Assembly (NCBI RefSeq): GCF_021647475.1
Contig: NZ_JAKIUR010000056.1
Location: 1 to 16,947 of the forward strand
Reading direction: 5' to 3'
Source of the DNA: Lutibacter sp.
GTDB taxonomy: Bacteria; Bacteroidota; Bacteroidia; Flavobacteriales; Flavobacteriaceae
Length of the DNA stretch: 16,947 nucleotides
Shown here: piece by piece, positions 7,061 through 13,886 of the stretch
Layout: each line of letters begins with the position of its first letter
Position numbering within the stretch: the stretch's first letter is position 1
Notes under the pieces: generated by a model
Seen by the model: only the letters and a program-made list of their open reading frames with translations
Told to the model about the DNA's origin: nothing
Databases searched by the model: none
Program-made: the position numbers and the translations under genes

Positions 7061-7878
7061 TATCTTTTACTTTTAGTATATTCTCCTAAAACTTGTAACA
7101 TTTCTACTTTATGTTTTATTGTTGATAAAGCATTAAAATAATCAGCATAACTATTAAAAACAAAATCTGCAAAAAAGGCATATTTCCAAGGCGTTTCAAT
7201 TACTGGCAGCGATTGAATTTTAGACAGATTTAAATGATGCTTTGCCAAAATAGTGAGTACTTCTGCCAAACTTCCTGTATCATCACTCACTATAAATTTA
7301 ATAGAAGCTTTATTTGCTGAAACGCTATGCTTATTTTCTGATTTGGTAAGTACAAAAAATCGAGTAGTATTTTCTTTAATAGTTTGAATTCCATCTGCCA
7401 AAATAGTAAGTTGGTAAATCTCCGCAGCTGTTTTACTAGCTATTGCGGCAACTCCTTTTAATTTTTGTTTACGAATTCGTTTTGCCACAGATGCGGTATC
7501 GGTATCTTCAATTAATTTAATTTTTGGATATTTTCTAAAAAAGGCTCTACATTGTAATAATGCCATTGGATGCGAATATACTTCCGTTATATCTTCTATT
7601 TTTTGATTTTCTAATGCCATCAAGTTATGATGAACCGATAAATAATATTCCCCCGAAATGGTTAATTTATGTTCATCTATTAAAGCATAATTAGGTAAAA
7701 TTGCTCCGGCAATAGAGTTTTCTATTGCCATAACCGCTACTTCAGCTTCTTTTTTATGTAATAAATTAGGTAGTTTATTAAAGGACAAACATTCTACAAT
7801 GTCAATATTTTTACCAAAATATTGCTCTGCCACTAAGTGATGGAATGATCCTTTTATACCTTGTATTGCTACTTTCAT
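7060..7878 (-). CDS. pheA: Prephenate dehydratase with ACT domain
   Basis: 272 residues. It decarboxylates and dehydrates prephenate to phenylpyruvate. The dehydratase domain (about 1-180) has 'IENSIAGAI' (52-60), 'SHPMALLQC' (112-120), 'DTDTAS' (125-130) and the catalytic 'TTRF' (171-174). The ACT domain (about 193-265) has 'GSLAEVL' at the position of the GALA motif, but the phenylalanine-binding ESRP motif reads 'IQSLPVIETPWKY', as I recall for other flavobacteria, so allosteric phenylalanine binding may differ from the E. coli type. Chorismate mutase is absent and is provided by the last gene of the operon. It is the first structural gene, preceded by a leader peptide and terminator (7894-8020), so its expression is likely attenuated by aromatic amino acid supply. 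Confidence 0.95.
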   Translation of the reverse strand: MKVAIQGIKGSFHHLVAEQYFGKNIDIVECLSFNKLPNLLHKKEAEVAVMAIENSIAGAILPNYALIDEHKLTISGEYYLSVHHNLMALENQKIEDITEVYSHPMALLQCRAFFRKYPKIKLIEDTDTASVAKRIRKQKLKGVAAIASKTAAEIYQLTILADGIQTIKENTTRFFVLTKSENKHSVSANKASIKFIVSDDTGSLAEVLTILAKHHLNLSKIQSLPVIETPWKYAFFADFVFNSYADYFNALSTIKHKVEMLQVLGEYTKSKR

Positions 7879-7893
7879 AGTTTAGTTATATCC

Positions 7894-7920
7894 AAAAAAA
7901 AATCCCGATTAAATCGAGAC
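7894..7920 (-). terminator. Intrinsic terminator (attenuator) in the pheA leader
   Basis: Read on the minus strand, CTCGAT-TTA-ATCGGG (7918-7904) forms a 6-bp stem with one G-U pair, and two outer pairs can extend it to 8 bp. Nine consecutive U follow (7902-7894). It ends 15 nt before the pheA ATG, so it can only act by stopping transcription before the operon. It lies 38 nt downstream of the leader peptide stop codon, the arrangement of amino-acid attenuators. Confidence 0.85.
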
Positions 7921-8008
7921 TTTATTATTTATTTATTAAAAATTAACACATAGAGCCTCATCTTTTATTGCTAAAATAAAAGTAAAAATAAAAGCTATTC
8001 CAAGTGTT
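7915..8008 (-). promoter_or_regulatory. Alternative RNA folds of the Phe/Tyr attenuator
   Basis: Segment 1 (8008-7987, inside the leader codons) can pair with segment 2 (7969-7945) through AACAC/GTGTT, ATAG/CTAT and CTTTTATT/AATAAAAG, with bulges. When a ribosome stalls on the Phe/Tyr codons (7993-7973) segment 1 is covered, and segment 2 can pair its TGAGGC (7960-7955) with GTCTCG (7920-7915), the 5' arm of the terminator. That would prevent termination. The antiterminator core is short (6 bp, two wobble pairs), so the exact structure is an inference; the peptide and terminator are directly visible. Confidence 0.6.
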
Positions 8009-8020
8009 AAATGTTCTCAT
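7958..8020 (-). CDS. Aromatic-rich leader peptide of the pheA operon (pheL-like)
   Basis: A 20-codon open frame, ATG at 8020 and TGA at 7960-7958, beginning MRTFNTWN and continuing SFYFYFYFS to NKR. It holds five Phe, three Tyr and one Trp codon, with an uninterrupted alternating Phe/Tyr run at residues 10-16. Such density in a short frame between a promoter and an intrinsic terminator is the mark of a transcription-attenuation leader: when charged tRNA-Phe or tRNA-Tyr is scarce the ribosome stalls and the operon is read through. The product itself is not expected to act. It lies immediately downstream of a consensus promoter (8038-8067) and 79 nt before the pheA start. Conservation in relatives would be the test. 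Confidence 0.87.
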   Translation of the reverse strand: MRTFNTWNSFYFYFYFSNKR

Positions 8021-8037
8021 TGGTTATATTTATGCAA

Positions 8038-8067
8038 CAAATCTAGACAATAAAATTAAAAATGCAA
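8038..8067 (-). promoter_or_regulatory. Bacteroidota-type promoter of the pheA operon
   Basis: On the minus strand, TTG (8067-8065), a 19-nt spacer, then TAGATTTG (8045-8038) match the -33 TTTG / 19 nt / -7 TAnnTTTG consensus of the primary sigma factor of Bacteroidota. Transcription would start near 8031, leaving only about 10-12 nt before the leader peptide ATG at 8020. The position directly before the leader frame supports both calls. Confidence 0.8.
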
Positions 8068-8096
8068 CTTATTTTTTAGAAAATGTTACTTAAACC

Positions 8097-8179
8097 GTCA
8101 TTACAAGGAGCAAAGTAACGTGGTAATCTGTTCCTTTATAGTTTTAATCATGAGATTGCTTCACTACTCTCGCAATGAC
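8097..8179. repeat. Imperfect palindromic repeat upstream of the tandem array
   Basis: Begins CGTCATTACAAGG and ends CTCGCAATGAC, with inner arms GTGGTAATCT and AGATTGCTTCAC. It is the same family as the copies in 8201-8755 and 3728-3811 but stands alone, separated from the array by about 20 bp. It lies about 30 bp upstream of the pheA operon promoter. Confidence 0.7.
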
Positions 8180-8200
8180 AAAAAAAGTGAGAGGTGAGAC

Positions 8201-8755
8201 ATAAACCGTTATTACGAGGGTGTATTAAGATGTAGTTACTAAACAATCTTGATACATTTTCCGTTTCACTACCTTACGTTCGCAACGAAGGAATACAACG
8301 TCACTGCGAGGAGTATTTCACTACGTGGCAGTCTGTGAAAAGAAACAGATTGCTTCACTACGCTCGCAATGACGACAAAAAGCGAGACATAAACCGTTAT
8401 TACGAGGGTGTATTAAGATGTAGTTACTAAACAATCTTGATACATTTTCGTTTCACTACCTTACGTTCGCAACAAAGGAATACAACGTCACTGCGAGGAG
8501 TATTTCACTACGTGGCAGTCTGTGAAAAGAAACAGATTGCTTCGCTACGCTCGCAATGACGACAAAAAGCGAGACATAAACCGTTATTGTGAAGGTGTAT
8601 AGAGAAGCAGTTGTAGTTACTAAACAGTTCTTTATACATTTTTTGTTTCATTTCATTACGTTCTGTTTCGTCATTGCGAGGGAGAAACGACCACGGCAAT
8701 CTGTTGCTTTGTAGTTCTATTCTTGAGATTGCTTCGCTGTGCTCGCAATGACGAG
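8201..8755. repeat. Array of about three tandem ~188-bp units, each with two hairpins
   Basis: ATAAACCGTT recurs at 8201, 8389 and 8576, giving periods of 188 and 187 bp. Copies 1 (8201-8388) and 2 (8389-8575) are almost identical; copy 3 (8576-8755) has diverged. Each unit has two palindromic parts. In the first, TGTATTAAGAT pairs with ATCTTGATACA. In the second, CGTCACTGCGAG pairs with CTCGCAATGACG, enclosing GTGGCAGTCTGT and ACAGATTGC. The second part is the same family as the copies at 3728 and 8097. No coding frame is credible here. The array fills the gap between the divergent pheA operon promoter and the Wzi-family gene. Confidence 0.85.
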
Positions 8756-8789
8756 CTATGTTTGTCGTGATAGTTTGTTATTTTTATTG

Positions 8790-8822
8790 TTTGTTACACT
8801 TTACAATAATTAAGTACATTTG
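8790..8822 (+). promoter_or_regulatory. Promoter of the Wzi-family gene
   Basis: TTTG (8790-8793), a 21-nt spacer and TACATTTG (8815-8822) match the Bacteroidota -33/-7 pattern, with an exact -7 TAnnTTTG. The ATG at 8839 lies 17 nt after the -7 box, so the predicted 5' UTR is about 10 nt. The promoter sits inside the frame that could be extended upstream to 8758, which argues against that earlier start. Confidence 0.65.
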
Positions 8823-8838
8823 TGAAAAATTCATTGGA

Positions 8839-10248
8839 ATGAAACAATTTTACACCGTAACCCAACTTTTGTTGTTTAGCTTGTTGTTACAAACCACAAT
8901 TAGTTTTAGTCAAAAATCTGATCTATATTATGCTATAACGCTAAATTCTGCTGTTTCTTCAAAAAGCACATTGCCTTTTTGGTTAACTGCTAATACCTAT
9001 GGTACTGTTCCAAATACTGATTTTACTTCTGTAAATGCTTCTTTTTTAGGAAATGCTTTTAACAAAAATCAAACTTTTAATTTTGAGTATAAAGCTTCAT
9101 TTACTGGATTTTTAACACCTTCTAAAAAAACAATAATCAATGAATTGTATGGTACATTTCATTTTAAAAACTGGAGTATAACCACAGGAAATAAAAATGA
9201 TGCAATACTATGGGATGGACTTTCTAGCTCTAATGGAAACATTATAAAATCTTTGAATACCAGAGCAATCCCAGGAATTAATATTACATCAAACGGTTAT
9301 CTAAAATTACCTTTTGCTAAAAAATGGCTCACCGTAAAATTCAATTATGCCGAATATTTACTCAATGATAATCGTGTGGTTGACCATGCACGTTTACACC
9401 ATAAGAGTTTGTATTTTAAATCGCAGTTAAACTCCAAATTATCCTTAATTACAGGTTTGGACCATTACGTGCAATGGGGAGGAACTTCACCAACTTATGG
9501 TAAACAACCTTCTGGATTAAAAGATTATTTAAGAATTATTACAGGAAGTTCTGGAGGAACAAGTGCCAATGTAGGTGATCAAATAAATGCTTTAGGCAAT
9601 AGTATTGGTGCCTATTTATTACAATTAAATTATAAAGGAGCTAAAACCAATTGGAATTTTTATTATTCACATCCGTTTGAAGATCGGTCTGGAAGGGAAA
9701 TGCAAAATTGGCGTGATGGTATTTATGGTTTTTTTATGGACTTTAAAAAACCAAAATCTTTTGTAAAAAACTTTTTAATTGAGTTTACCTACACAAAAAA
9801 CATGAGTGGCTCAAATTCCCCTGATGATGCTAATGGAGGTAGAGGACGTGATAATTATTTTAATAATGGTATTTATAACTCTGGATGGACTTACTATGGA
9901 AACACCATTGGGGCTCCTTATTTTACAGCAACGCCATTAAATGAAGATGGAGTTTCTAATGGAATTATTGTGGGTAACAATCGGTTTGTAGCCGTAAATA
10001 TTGGGTGGAATGGAATTTTGTTTAATTTAAAATATAAAACTATCCTAAGCCATGTGAGTTATGTAGGATGGTTTGATAATGAATACCAACCAAAACCTGA
10101 ACAATTTTCTGGCCTATTTGAAGTGAAAATTCCTTTCTCAAAAAAAATTCCGTTTGATATTACTTTAATCTCCTCTTTTGATACTGGAACTTATCGACCT
10201 GTAAATTTTGGAGGATTTATAAAAATAGCTAAAACTGGACTTTTTTAA
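8839..10248 (+). CDS. Wzi-family capsule assembly outer-membrane protein
   Basis: 469 residues from the ATG at 8839. Residues 1-25 form a signal peptide (KQF, Leu-rich core 'LLLFSLLL', 'ISFSQ'), and the rest is rich in alternating aromatic/polar strands with many Gly, Asn and Tyr residues, as in an outer-membrane beta barrel. It resembles the capsule assembly Wzi family of Bacteroidota ('LPFWLTANTYG' near the mature start, 'GNKNDAILWDGLSSSNG', 'LHHKSLYFK', 'HYVQWGG'). E. coli Wzi is a surface lectin that helps anchor capsule; an equivalent role here is inferred. A start at 8758 would add 27 residues that spoil the signal peptide and include the promoter. The gene stands alone between the repeat array and the convergent pgl-type cluster, so a link to surface glycan assembly is plausible. 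Confidence 0.85.
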   Translation: MKQFYTVTQLLLFSLLLQTTISFSQKSDLYYAITLNSAVSSKSTLPFWLTANTYGTVPNTDFTSVNASFLGNAFNKNQTFNFEYKASFTGFLTPSKKTIINELYGTFHFKNWSITTGNKNDAILWDGLSSSNGNIIKSLNTRAIPGINITSNGYLKLPFAKKWLTVKFNYAEYLLNDNRVVDHARLHHKSLYFKSQLNSKLSLITGLDHYVQWGGTSPTYGKQPSGLKDYLRIITGSSGGTSANVGDQINALGNSIGAYLLQLNYKGAKTNWNFYYSHPFEDRSGREMQNWRDGIYGFFMDFKKPKSFVKNFLIEFTYTKNMSGSNSPDDANGGRGRDNYFNNGIYNSGWTYYGNTIGAPYFTATPLNEDGVSNGIIVGNNRFVAVNIGWNGILFNLKYKTILSHVSYVGWFDNEYQPKPEQFSGLFEVKIPFSKKIPFDITLISSFDTGTYRPVNFGGFIKIAKTGLF

Positions 10249-10304
10249 TTGAATTTATATAAATTAATTTGTATGCTCGTAAAATCTCATAAGTTTATAA
10301 TGTC

Positions 10305-10415
10305 CGTCATTCTGAAGATGTCATACTGAGCAGCGTCGAAGTATTATTTCAGAATCTCATGATGATTATAAATCAACATAATAAAGTGATACCCTAAAAT
10401 AAATTCAGAGTGACG
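10305..10415. repeat. Palindromic repeat of the CGTCATTCTGAA family between convergent genes
   Basis: It starts CGTCATTCTGAAGATG and ends AATTCAGAGTGACG, with internal TTTCAGAATCTCATGATG. The outer arms are inverted copies, and the whole aligns with the 80-bp palindrome at 12614-12693. An extra stretch (about 10320-10342, CATACTGAGCAGCGTCGAAG) breaks the left half. It lies in the 214-bp gap between the Wzi-family gene and the 4,6-dehydratase gene, both of which end here. Confidence 0.65.
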
Positions 10416-10462
10416 TGTTAACCATATGACTAAAACGGATATATATAAATTAATCAAAAAAA

Positions 10463-12385
10463 TTAAGCTCTTTTAAGAAATATAGAATTTATTGTTTCAT
10501 TATTATCTAATTTTTCATATACCGAATGATTAGAAATAAACTCTGGAACAATTTTTTTCATTTTAGCTACAGATTTCAATGCGTTTAAATCGCTATTTAT
10601 ACTACACAATTCTTCTATTTCTTTTTTAACTAATTTAATATTGATGACTCTTGTTTTAGCAATCATAATTTTTTTATGATGAGTAGGAATTGTATTTTCA
10701 TCATTAGCTAACAATTCTTCTTTTATTTTTTCTCCTGGTCTTAACCCAACAATTTTTATATCAATATCCTTTGGATATTTTAAACCTGATAAATGAATCA
10801 TATTTATTGCTAAATCTAAAATTTTTATAGATTCACCCATATCAAATACATAAATTTCACCTCCATTACCCATACAACTTGCTTCTAATACTAATTTACA
10901 TGCTTCGGGTATCGTCATAAAAAACCTTGTAATTCTTTTATCTGTTAACGTAAGTGGACCACCTCTTTCAATTTGTGATTGAAATAATGGGATTACAGAG
11001 CCATTTGAACCTAAAACATTGCCAAATCGTGTAGTTATAAATTTAGTTACTTGTAGTTTATTTAAACTATTTATATACATTTCAGCAATTCTTTTTGTAG
11101 CTCCCATTACATTTGTAGGATTCACTGCTTTATCGGTTGAAATCATTACAAATTTTTCAGTTTTGTATTCAACACATAAATCTGCAATAATTTTAGTTCC
11201 TTTTACATTAACTGCTATTGCCTCATTTGGATATTCTTCCATAAATGGCACATGTTTATAGGCGGCTGCATGTAGCACAATATCAGGATGATAGTTGTGA
11301 AATAATGTATTCATTCGGGTTTTATTTCTTACATCAGCAACAATTGCTATAAATTTTGTTTTTCCTTTATTCCAAAAATATTGTTGTAAATTGTATAAAT
11401 CAGATTCTGCCTGATCAACTAAAATTAATTGTTTATAATTAAAATGTGCAATTTGACGAGCTATTTCACTACCTATAGAGCCAGCTGCTCCTGTAACTAA
11501 TACAACTTTATCTTTAAATTCCTTTTCTAATATAGGATTATCCAAATTTATTGGAGATCTACCTAGTAAATCTTCAATTTTAATTTTTTCAATTTGATTT
11601 GCTTTTAGATTATTGTTAATCCAATTTTTTACAGGCGGTACTATTTTAACTTTAACAGGAAGTTGAGATATACTTTGAACAATATTCATTAGTTGTACCG
11701 ACTTAATATGTTGAATAGAAATTATTATTTCGTCAATATTTTTTTTCTTTATAAATGATTCATCAATTTTACTAGAATCATAAACTGTTAATCCGTTAAT
11801 TTCTTTTCCTACTTTATTTTTATTATTGTCAATAAACCCTATCACTTTAAGCTTAGTTGCTTTATCTTGTTTTAAAACATTGAGTGTTATTAAACCAGAC
11901 TCTCCTGCCCCATATATTAAAACCCTATACTCATTTTTTAAATTGGAAAATATTAAATTGTAAATTTCTTTAAATAAAAATCTACTAGCAATTAATACTA
12001 TTGTATTTAGAAGGAAATGAATAATTAATATTGATAATGGAATTGTAAAATTATCAAAAACTCCAACTGCTGGATTTATAAAAACAAATAGTCCTAAAAT
12101 CACGAGCATTAATATGCTAGCTAAGGTTACTTTTATTGCATCTCTAAAACCTGTGTGCCTAATAATTCCTTTATAAGAACCAATAATAACAAAGCTAATT
12201 AAAGCAGCAATTATTACACAAAATAATTGATAAACTAGTTTTGATATATTAAAATTGAAACTAAAATTGAATCGTATTAAATACGCAAGAATAAAAGTAT
12301 TTGTAACAATATAGATGTCAATAAGTAATACTATCCACCTAGGGGCATTATATTTAATAAGTTTTTTTAGTAGCTGCTTTTTCAT
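10463..12385 (-). CDS. Membrane-bound NDP-sugar 4,6-dehydratase (PglF/CapD/WbpM family)
   Basis: 640 residues, typical of the long membrane-anchored form. Four transmembrane helices fill about 15-140. A first nucleotide-binding module has 'GAGESG' (159-164); the catalytic short-chain dehydrogenase domain starts at about 290 with 'TGAAGSIG' (298-305), then 'HAAAYKHVP' (372-380), 'STDKAVNP' (416-423) and 'MGATKR' (427-432). Here Met427 replaces the usual Tyr before Lys431, as in UDP-GlcNAc 4,6-dehydratases of the PglF type; 'RFGNVLGS' and 'GLRPGEK' follow. It should convert UDP-GlcNAc to UDP-4-keto-6-deoxy-GlcNAc, the substrate of the PglE-like enzyme upstream. A 370-bp gap with a terminator-like palindrome separates it from that gene, so it may have its own promoter. 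Confidence 0.92.
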   Translation of the reverse strand: MKKQLLKKLIKYNAPRWIVLLIDIYIVTNTFILAYLIRFNFSFNFNISKLVYQLFCVIIAALISFVIIGSYKGIIRHTGFRDAIKVTLASILMLVILGLFVFINPAVGVFDNFTIPLSILIIHFLLNTIVLIASRFLFKEIYNLIFSNLKNEYRVLIYGAGESGLITLNVLKQDKATKLKVIGFIDNNKNKVGKEINGLTVYDSSKIDESFIKKKNIDEIIISIQHIKSVQLMNIVQSISQLPVKVKIVPPVKNWINNNLKANQIEKIKIEDLLGRSPINLDNPILEKEFKDKVVLVTGAAGSIGSEIARQIAHFNYKQLILVDQAESDLYNLQQYFWNKGKTKFIAIVADVRNKTRMNTLFHNYHPDIVLHAAAYKHVPFMEEYPNEAIAVNVKGTKIIADLCVEYKTEKFVMISTDKAVNPTNVMGATKRIAEMYINSLNKLQVTKFITTRFGNVLGSNGSVIPLFQSQIERGGPLTLTDKRITRFFMTIPEACKLVLEASCMGNGGEIYVFDMGESIKILDLAINMIHLSGLKYPKDIDIKIVGLRPGEKIKEELLANDENTIPTHHKKIMIAKTRVINIKLVKKEIEELCSINSDLNALKSVAKMKKIVPEFISNHSVYEKLDNNETINSIFLKRA

Positions 12386-12415
12386 ACTAAAATATTTTTA
12401 TTAAATATATAATTA

Positions 12416-12442
12416 AATTGTATTAGTGTATCAAATACAATT
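12416..12442. promoter_or_regulatory. 9-bp inverted repeat in the leader of the 4,6-dehydratase gene
   Basis: AATTGTATT (12416-12424) and AATACAATT (12434-12442) are perfect inverted repeats with a 9-bp spacer, 31 bp upstream of the start codon at 12385. This could be a dimeric repressor operator or a 5' UTR hairpin. It lies downstream of the -7-like box at 12521-12528, so it would be transcribed. Confidence 0.4.
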
Positions 12443-12520
12443 AGGGTCAAATATTGTTTTTCCATTTTTTTTTGTTTCTTTTTTCACAACTAGGGGTTTT
12501 TAAATATAGGTAATTATAAG

Positions 12521-12528
12521 CAAATTTA
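12521..12528 (-). promoter_or_regulatory. Candidate -7 box for the 4,6-dehydratase gene (TAAATTTG)
   Basis: Read on the minus strand this is TAAATTTG, an exact TAnnTTTG. No TTG stands at the expected distance for a -33 element. It would give a 5' UTR of roughly 130 nt that contains the inverted repeat at 12416-12442. The position just after the terminator-like palindrome (12589-12717) supports a separate transcript for the dehydratase gene. Confidence 0.3.
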
Positions 12529-12588
12529 CAAAATCAATAGTTTAATAAAGAAATCTTCTTTAAAATTATTTATCCTAAATAAAAAAAT

Positions 12589-12717
12589 GAGGCTGTCTAA
12601 AAAGTGTAATTTACGTCAACCTGAACTCGTTTCAGGTTCTCATAATGATTGATAATAAGTATGATGAGATTCTGAAATAAATTCAGAATGACGAGTTTTG
12701 TCCTTTTAGACAGTCTC
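12589..12717 (-). terminator. Nested palindrome: bidirectional terminator arms around a repeat element
   Basis: The outer arms GAGGCTGTCTAAAAAG (12589-12604) and CCTTTTAGACAGTCTC (12702-12717) pair at 14 of 16 positions, plus one G-U. A T-run follows each end: TTTTTTT on the minus strand after 12589 and a run of T on the plus strand after 12717. The 97-nt loop contains a second palindrome (12614-12693). On the minus strand it would stop transcripts leaving the pglE-like gene, whose stop lies 38 bp before it. The nested form also fits a small non-autonomous mobile element. Confidence 0.6.
12614..12693. repeat. 80-bp palindromic repeat (CGTCA...CTGAA family)
   Basis: The left half CGTCAACCTGAACTCGTTTC and the right half, read as its complement, CGTCATTCTGAATTTATTTC are close inverted copies; pairing continues through AGGTTCTCAT and ATGAGATTCT. 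It matches the element at 10305-10415, showing that this is a dispersed family and not a one-off terminator loop. Confidence 0.75.
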
Positions 12718-12755
12718 TTTTTTTTATTTTATTCAGTTAATATGTAACTTCTTTA

Positions 12756-13886
12756 CTAATTCTTCTCTAGAAAATTGAGTAGATTTTCAGATATTCTTTT
12801 TTTATCCTGATTATTTAAATTTGATCCTGAAGGTAAACATAAACCTCTACTGAACAATTCTTCTGAAATACCTGTTCCAAAATATTGATATTTTTCAAAA
12901 ACAGGTTGTAAATGCATTGGTTTCCATAAAGGTCGAGATTCTATATTTTGCTTTTCTAAATACAATCGAAGATTTTCTCGTTGCTCAAAAGATTTTAATA
13001 AGATAGTGGTTAACCAAAAATTAGAAGAAAAATTAGAAGAAGGTTCTTCTAAAACTACAATATCAGCTCTGTTTTTAAAAATCTCAGTATAAAATTGATG
13101 CATTGCTCTACGTTGATTTACACGAATATCTAAAACTTCCATTTGACCTCTTCCTATTCCTGCAACAATATTACTCATTCTATAATTATATCCTATTTTA
13201 CTATGTTGGTAATGCGGAGCGTTGTCACGTGCTTGTGTTGCTAAAAAAATTGCTTTCTGTTTTGTTTCGCTATCATTACAAATTAAAGCACCACCTCCTG
13301 ATGTTGTTATAATTTTATTTCCATTAAATGACAAGATTCCAAAATCTCCAAATGTTCCACATTTTTGACCTTTATAAGACGAACCTAAAGCCTCTGCTGC
13401 ATCTTCAATTAAAACAATATTATATAAATTCGCTATTCTTTTAATCTCGTCCATTTTTGCTGGCATTCCATACAAATGCACTACAATTATAGCTTTTGGT
13501 TTTTTCCCTTTTGATAAAGAGTTTTTTATTGCATCTTCCAACGCAAAAGGACACATATTCCAAGTCTCCTTTTCACTATCAATAAAAATAGGTTTAGCTC
13601 CTTGATATACTATTGGATTTGCCGAAGCAGAGAATGTAAAACTTTGGCATAAAACTTCATCATTTTGTTTAACGCCTGCTAAAACAAGTGCCAAATGTAG
13701 GGCCGCTGTACCAGAACTTAAAGCTGCTACAAACTTATTTTGTCCTATATAATTTTGAATAGCTTTCTCAAATTCATTTACATTTGGACCTAACGGAGCT
13801 ACCCAATTAGTGTCAAATGCTTCTTGTACATATTTTTGTTCAGTACCTCCCATATGTGGTGAGGATAACCATATTTTTTTATTCAT
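12756..13886 (-). CDS. PglE-like UDP-4-keto-sugar aminotransferase (DegT/DnrJ/EryC1/StrS family)
   Basis: 376 residues, PLP-dependent, fold type I. It should transfer an amino group from glutamate to UDP-4-keto-6-deoxy-GlcNAc, giving UDP-4-amino-4,6-dideoxy-GlcNAc. Asp162 in 'IEDAAEALGSSYKG' contacts the PLP ring and Lys191 in 'SFNGNKIITTSGGG' forms the Schiff base. The N-terminal 'LSSPHMGGTEQKYV', 'APLGPNVNEFE', 'VHLYGMPAKMDEI' and C-terminal 'SRPLWKPMHLQPVF' are very close to what I recall of Campylobacter jejuni PglE, which makes this a stronger call than the general family. Its ATG overlaps the stop of the upstream ATPase gene by 4 nt (ATGA), so the two are probably translationally coupled. 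The substrate isomer (bacillosamine or other) is inferred. Confidence 0.9.
   Translation of the reverse strand: MNKKIWLSSPHMGGTEQKYVQEAFDTNWVAPLGPNVNEFEKAIQNYIGQNKFVAALSSGTAALHLALVLAGVKQNDEVLCQSFTFSASANPIVYQGAKPIFIDSEKETWNMCPFALEDAIKNSLSKGKKPKAIIVVHLYGMPAKMDEIKRIANLYNIVLIEDAAEALGSSYKGQKCGTFGDFGILSFNGNKIITTSGGGALICNDSETKQKAIFLATQARDNAPHYQHSKIGYNYRMSNIVAGIGRGQMEVLDIRVNQRRAMHQFYTEIFKNRADIVVLEEPSSNFSSNFWLTTILLKSFEQRENLRLYLEKQNIESRPLWKPMHLQPVFEKYQYFGTGISEELFSRGLCLPSGSNLNNQDKKRISENLLNFLEKN

Noticed and set aside
7894..8020. Riboswitch or T-box in the pheA leader
   Set aside because: The leader is too short for a T-box, no T-box consensus is seen, and the aromatic-rich peptide explains the terminator more simply.
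8508..8699. Open frame of 63 codons on the minus strand
   Set aside because: It lies entirely inside the palindromic repeat array, and its peptide (with 'RHCERSEAI') is the typical translation of such repeats, not a gene.
8201..8755. CRISPR array
   Set aside because: Repeat units are about 188 bp with internal palindromes and no regular short repeats or spacers, and no cas genes are nearby.
8758..8838. Earlier ATG for the Wzi-family gene, adding 27 residues
   Set aside because: The extension would put a second hydrophobic stretch before the proper signal peptide and would contain the promoter at 8790-8822. The ATG at 8839 is preferred.
11019..11261. Plus-strand frame opposite the 4,6-dehydratase gene (and similar frames at 958, 4001, 6255, 13103, 15488, 16030 and 16243)
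   Set aside because: These lie antisense to well-recognised coding sequences, with no family features, promoter or signal of their own.
12416..12442. Invertible promoter as in Bacteroides capsule loci
   Set aside because: The inverted repeats are only 9 bp long and 9 bp apart, too close to enclose a promoter, and no invertase gene is visible.
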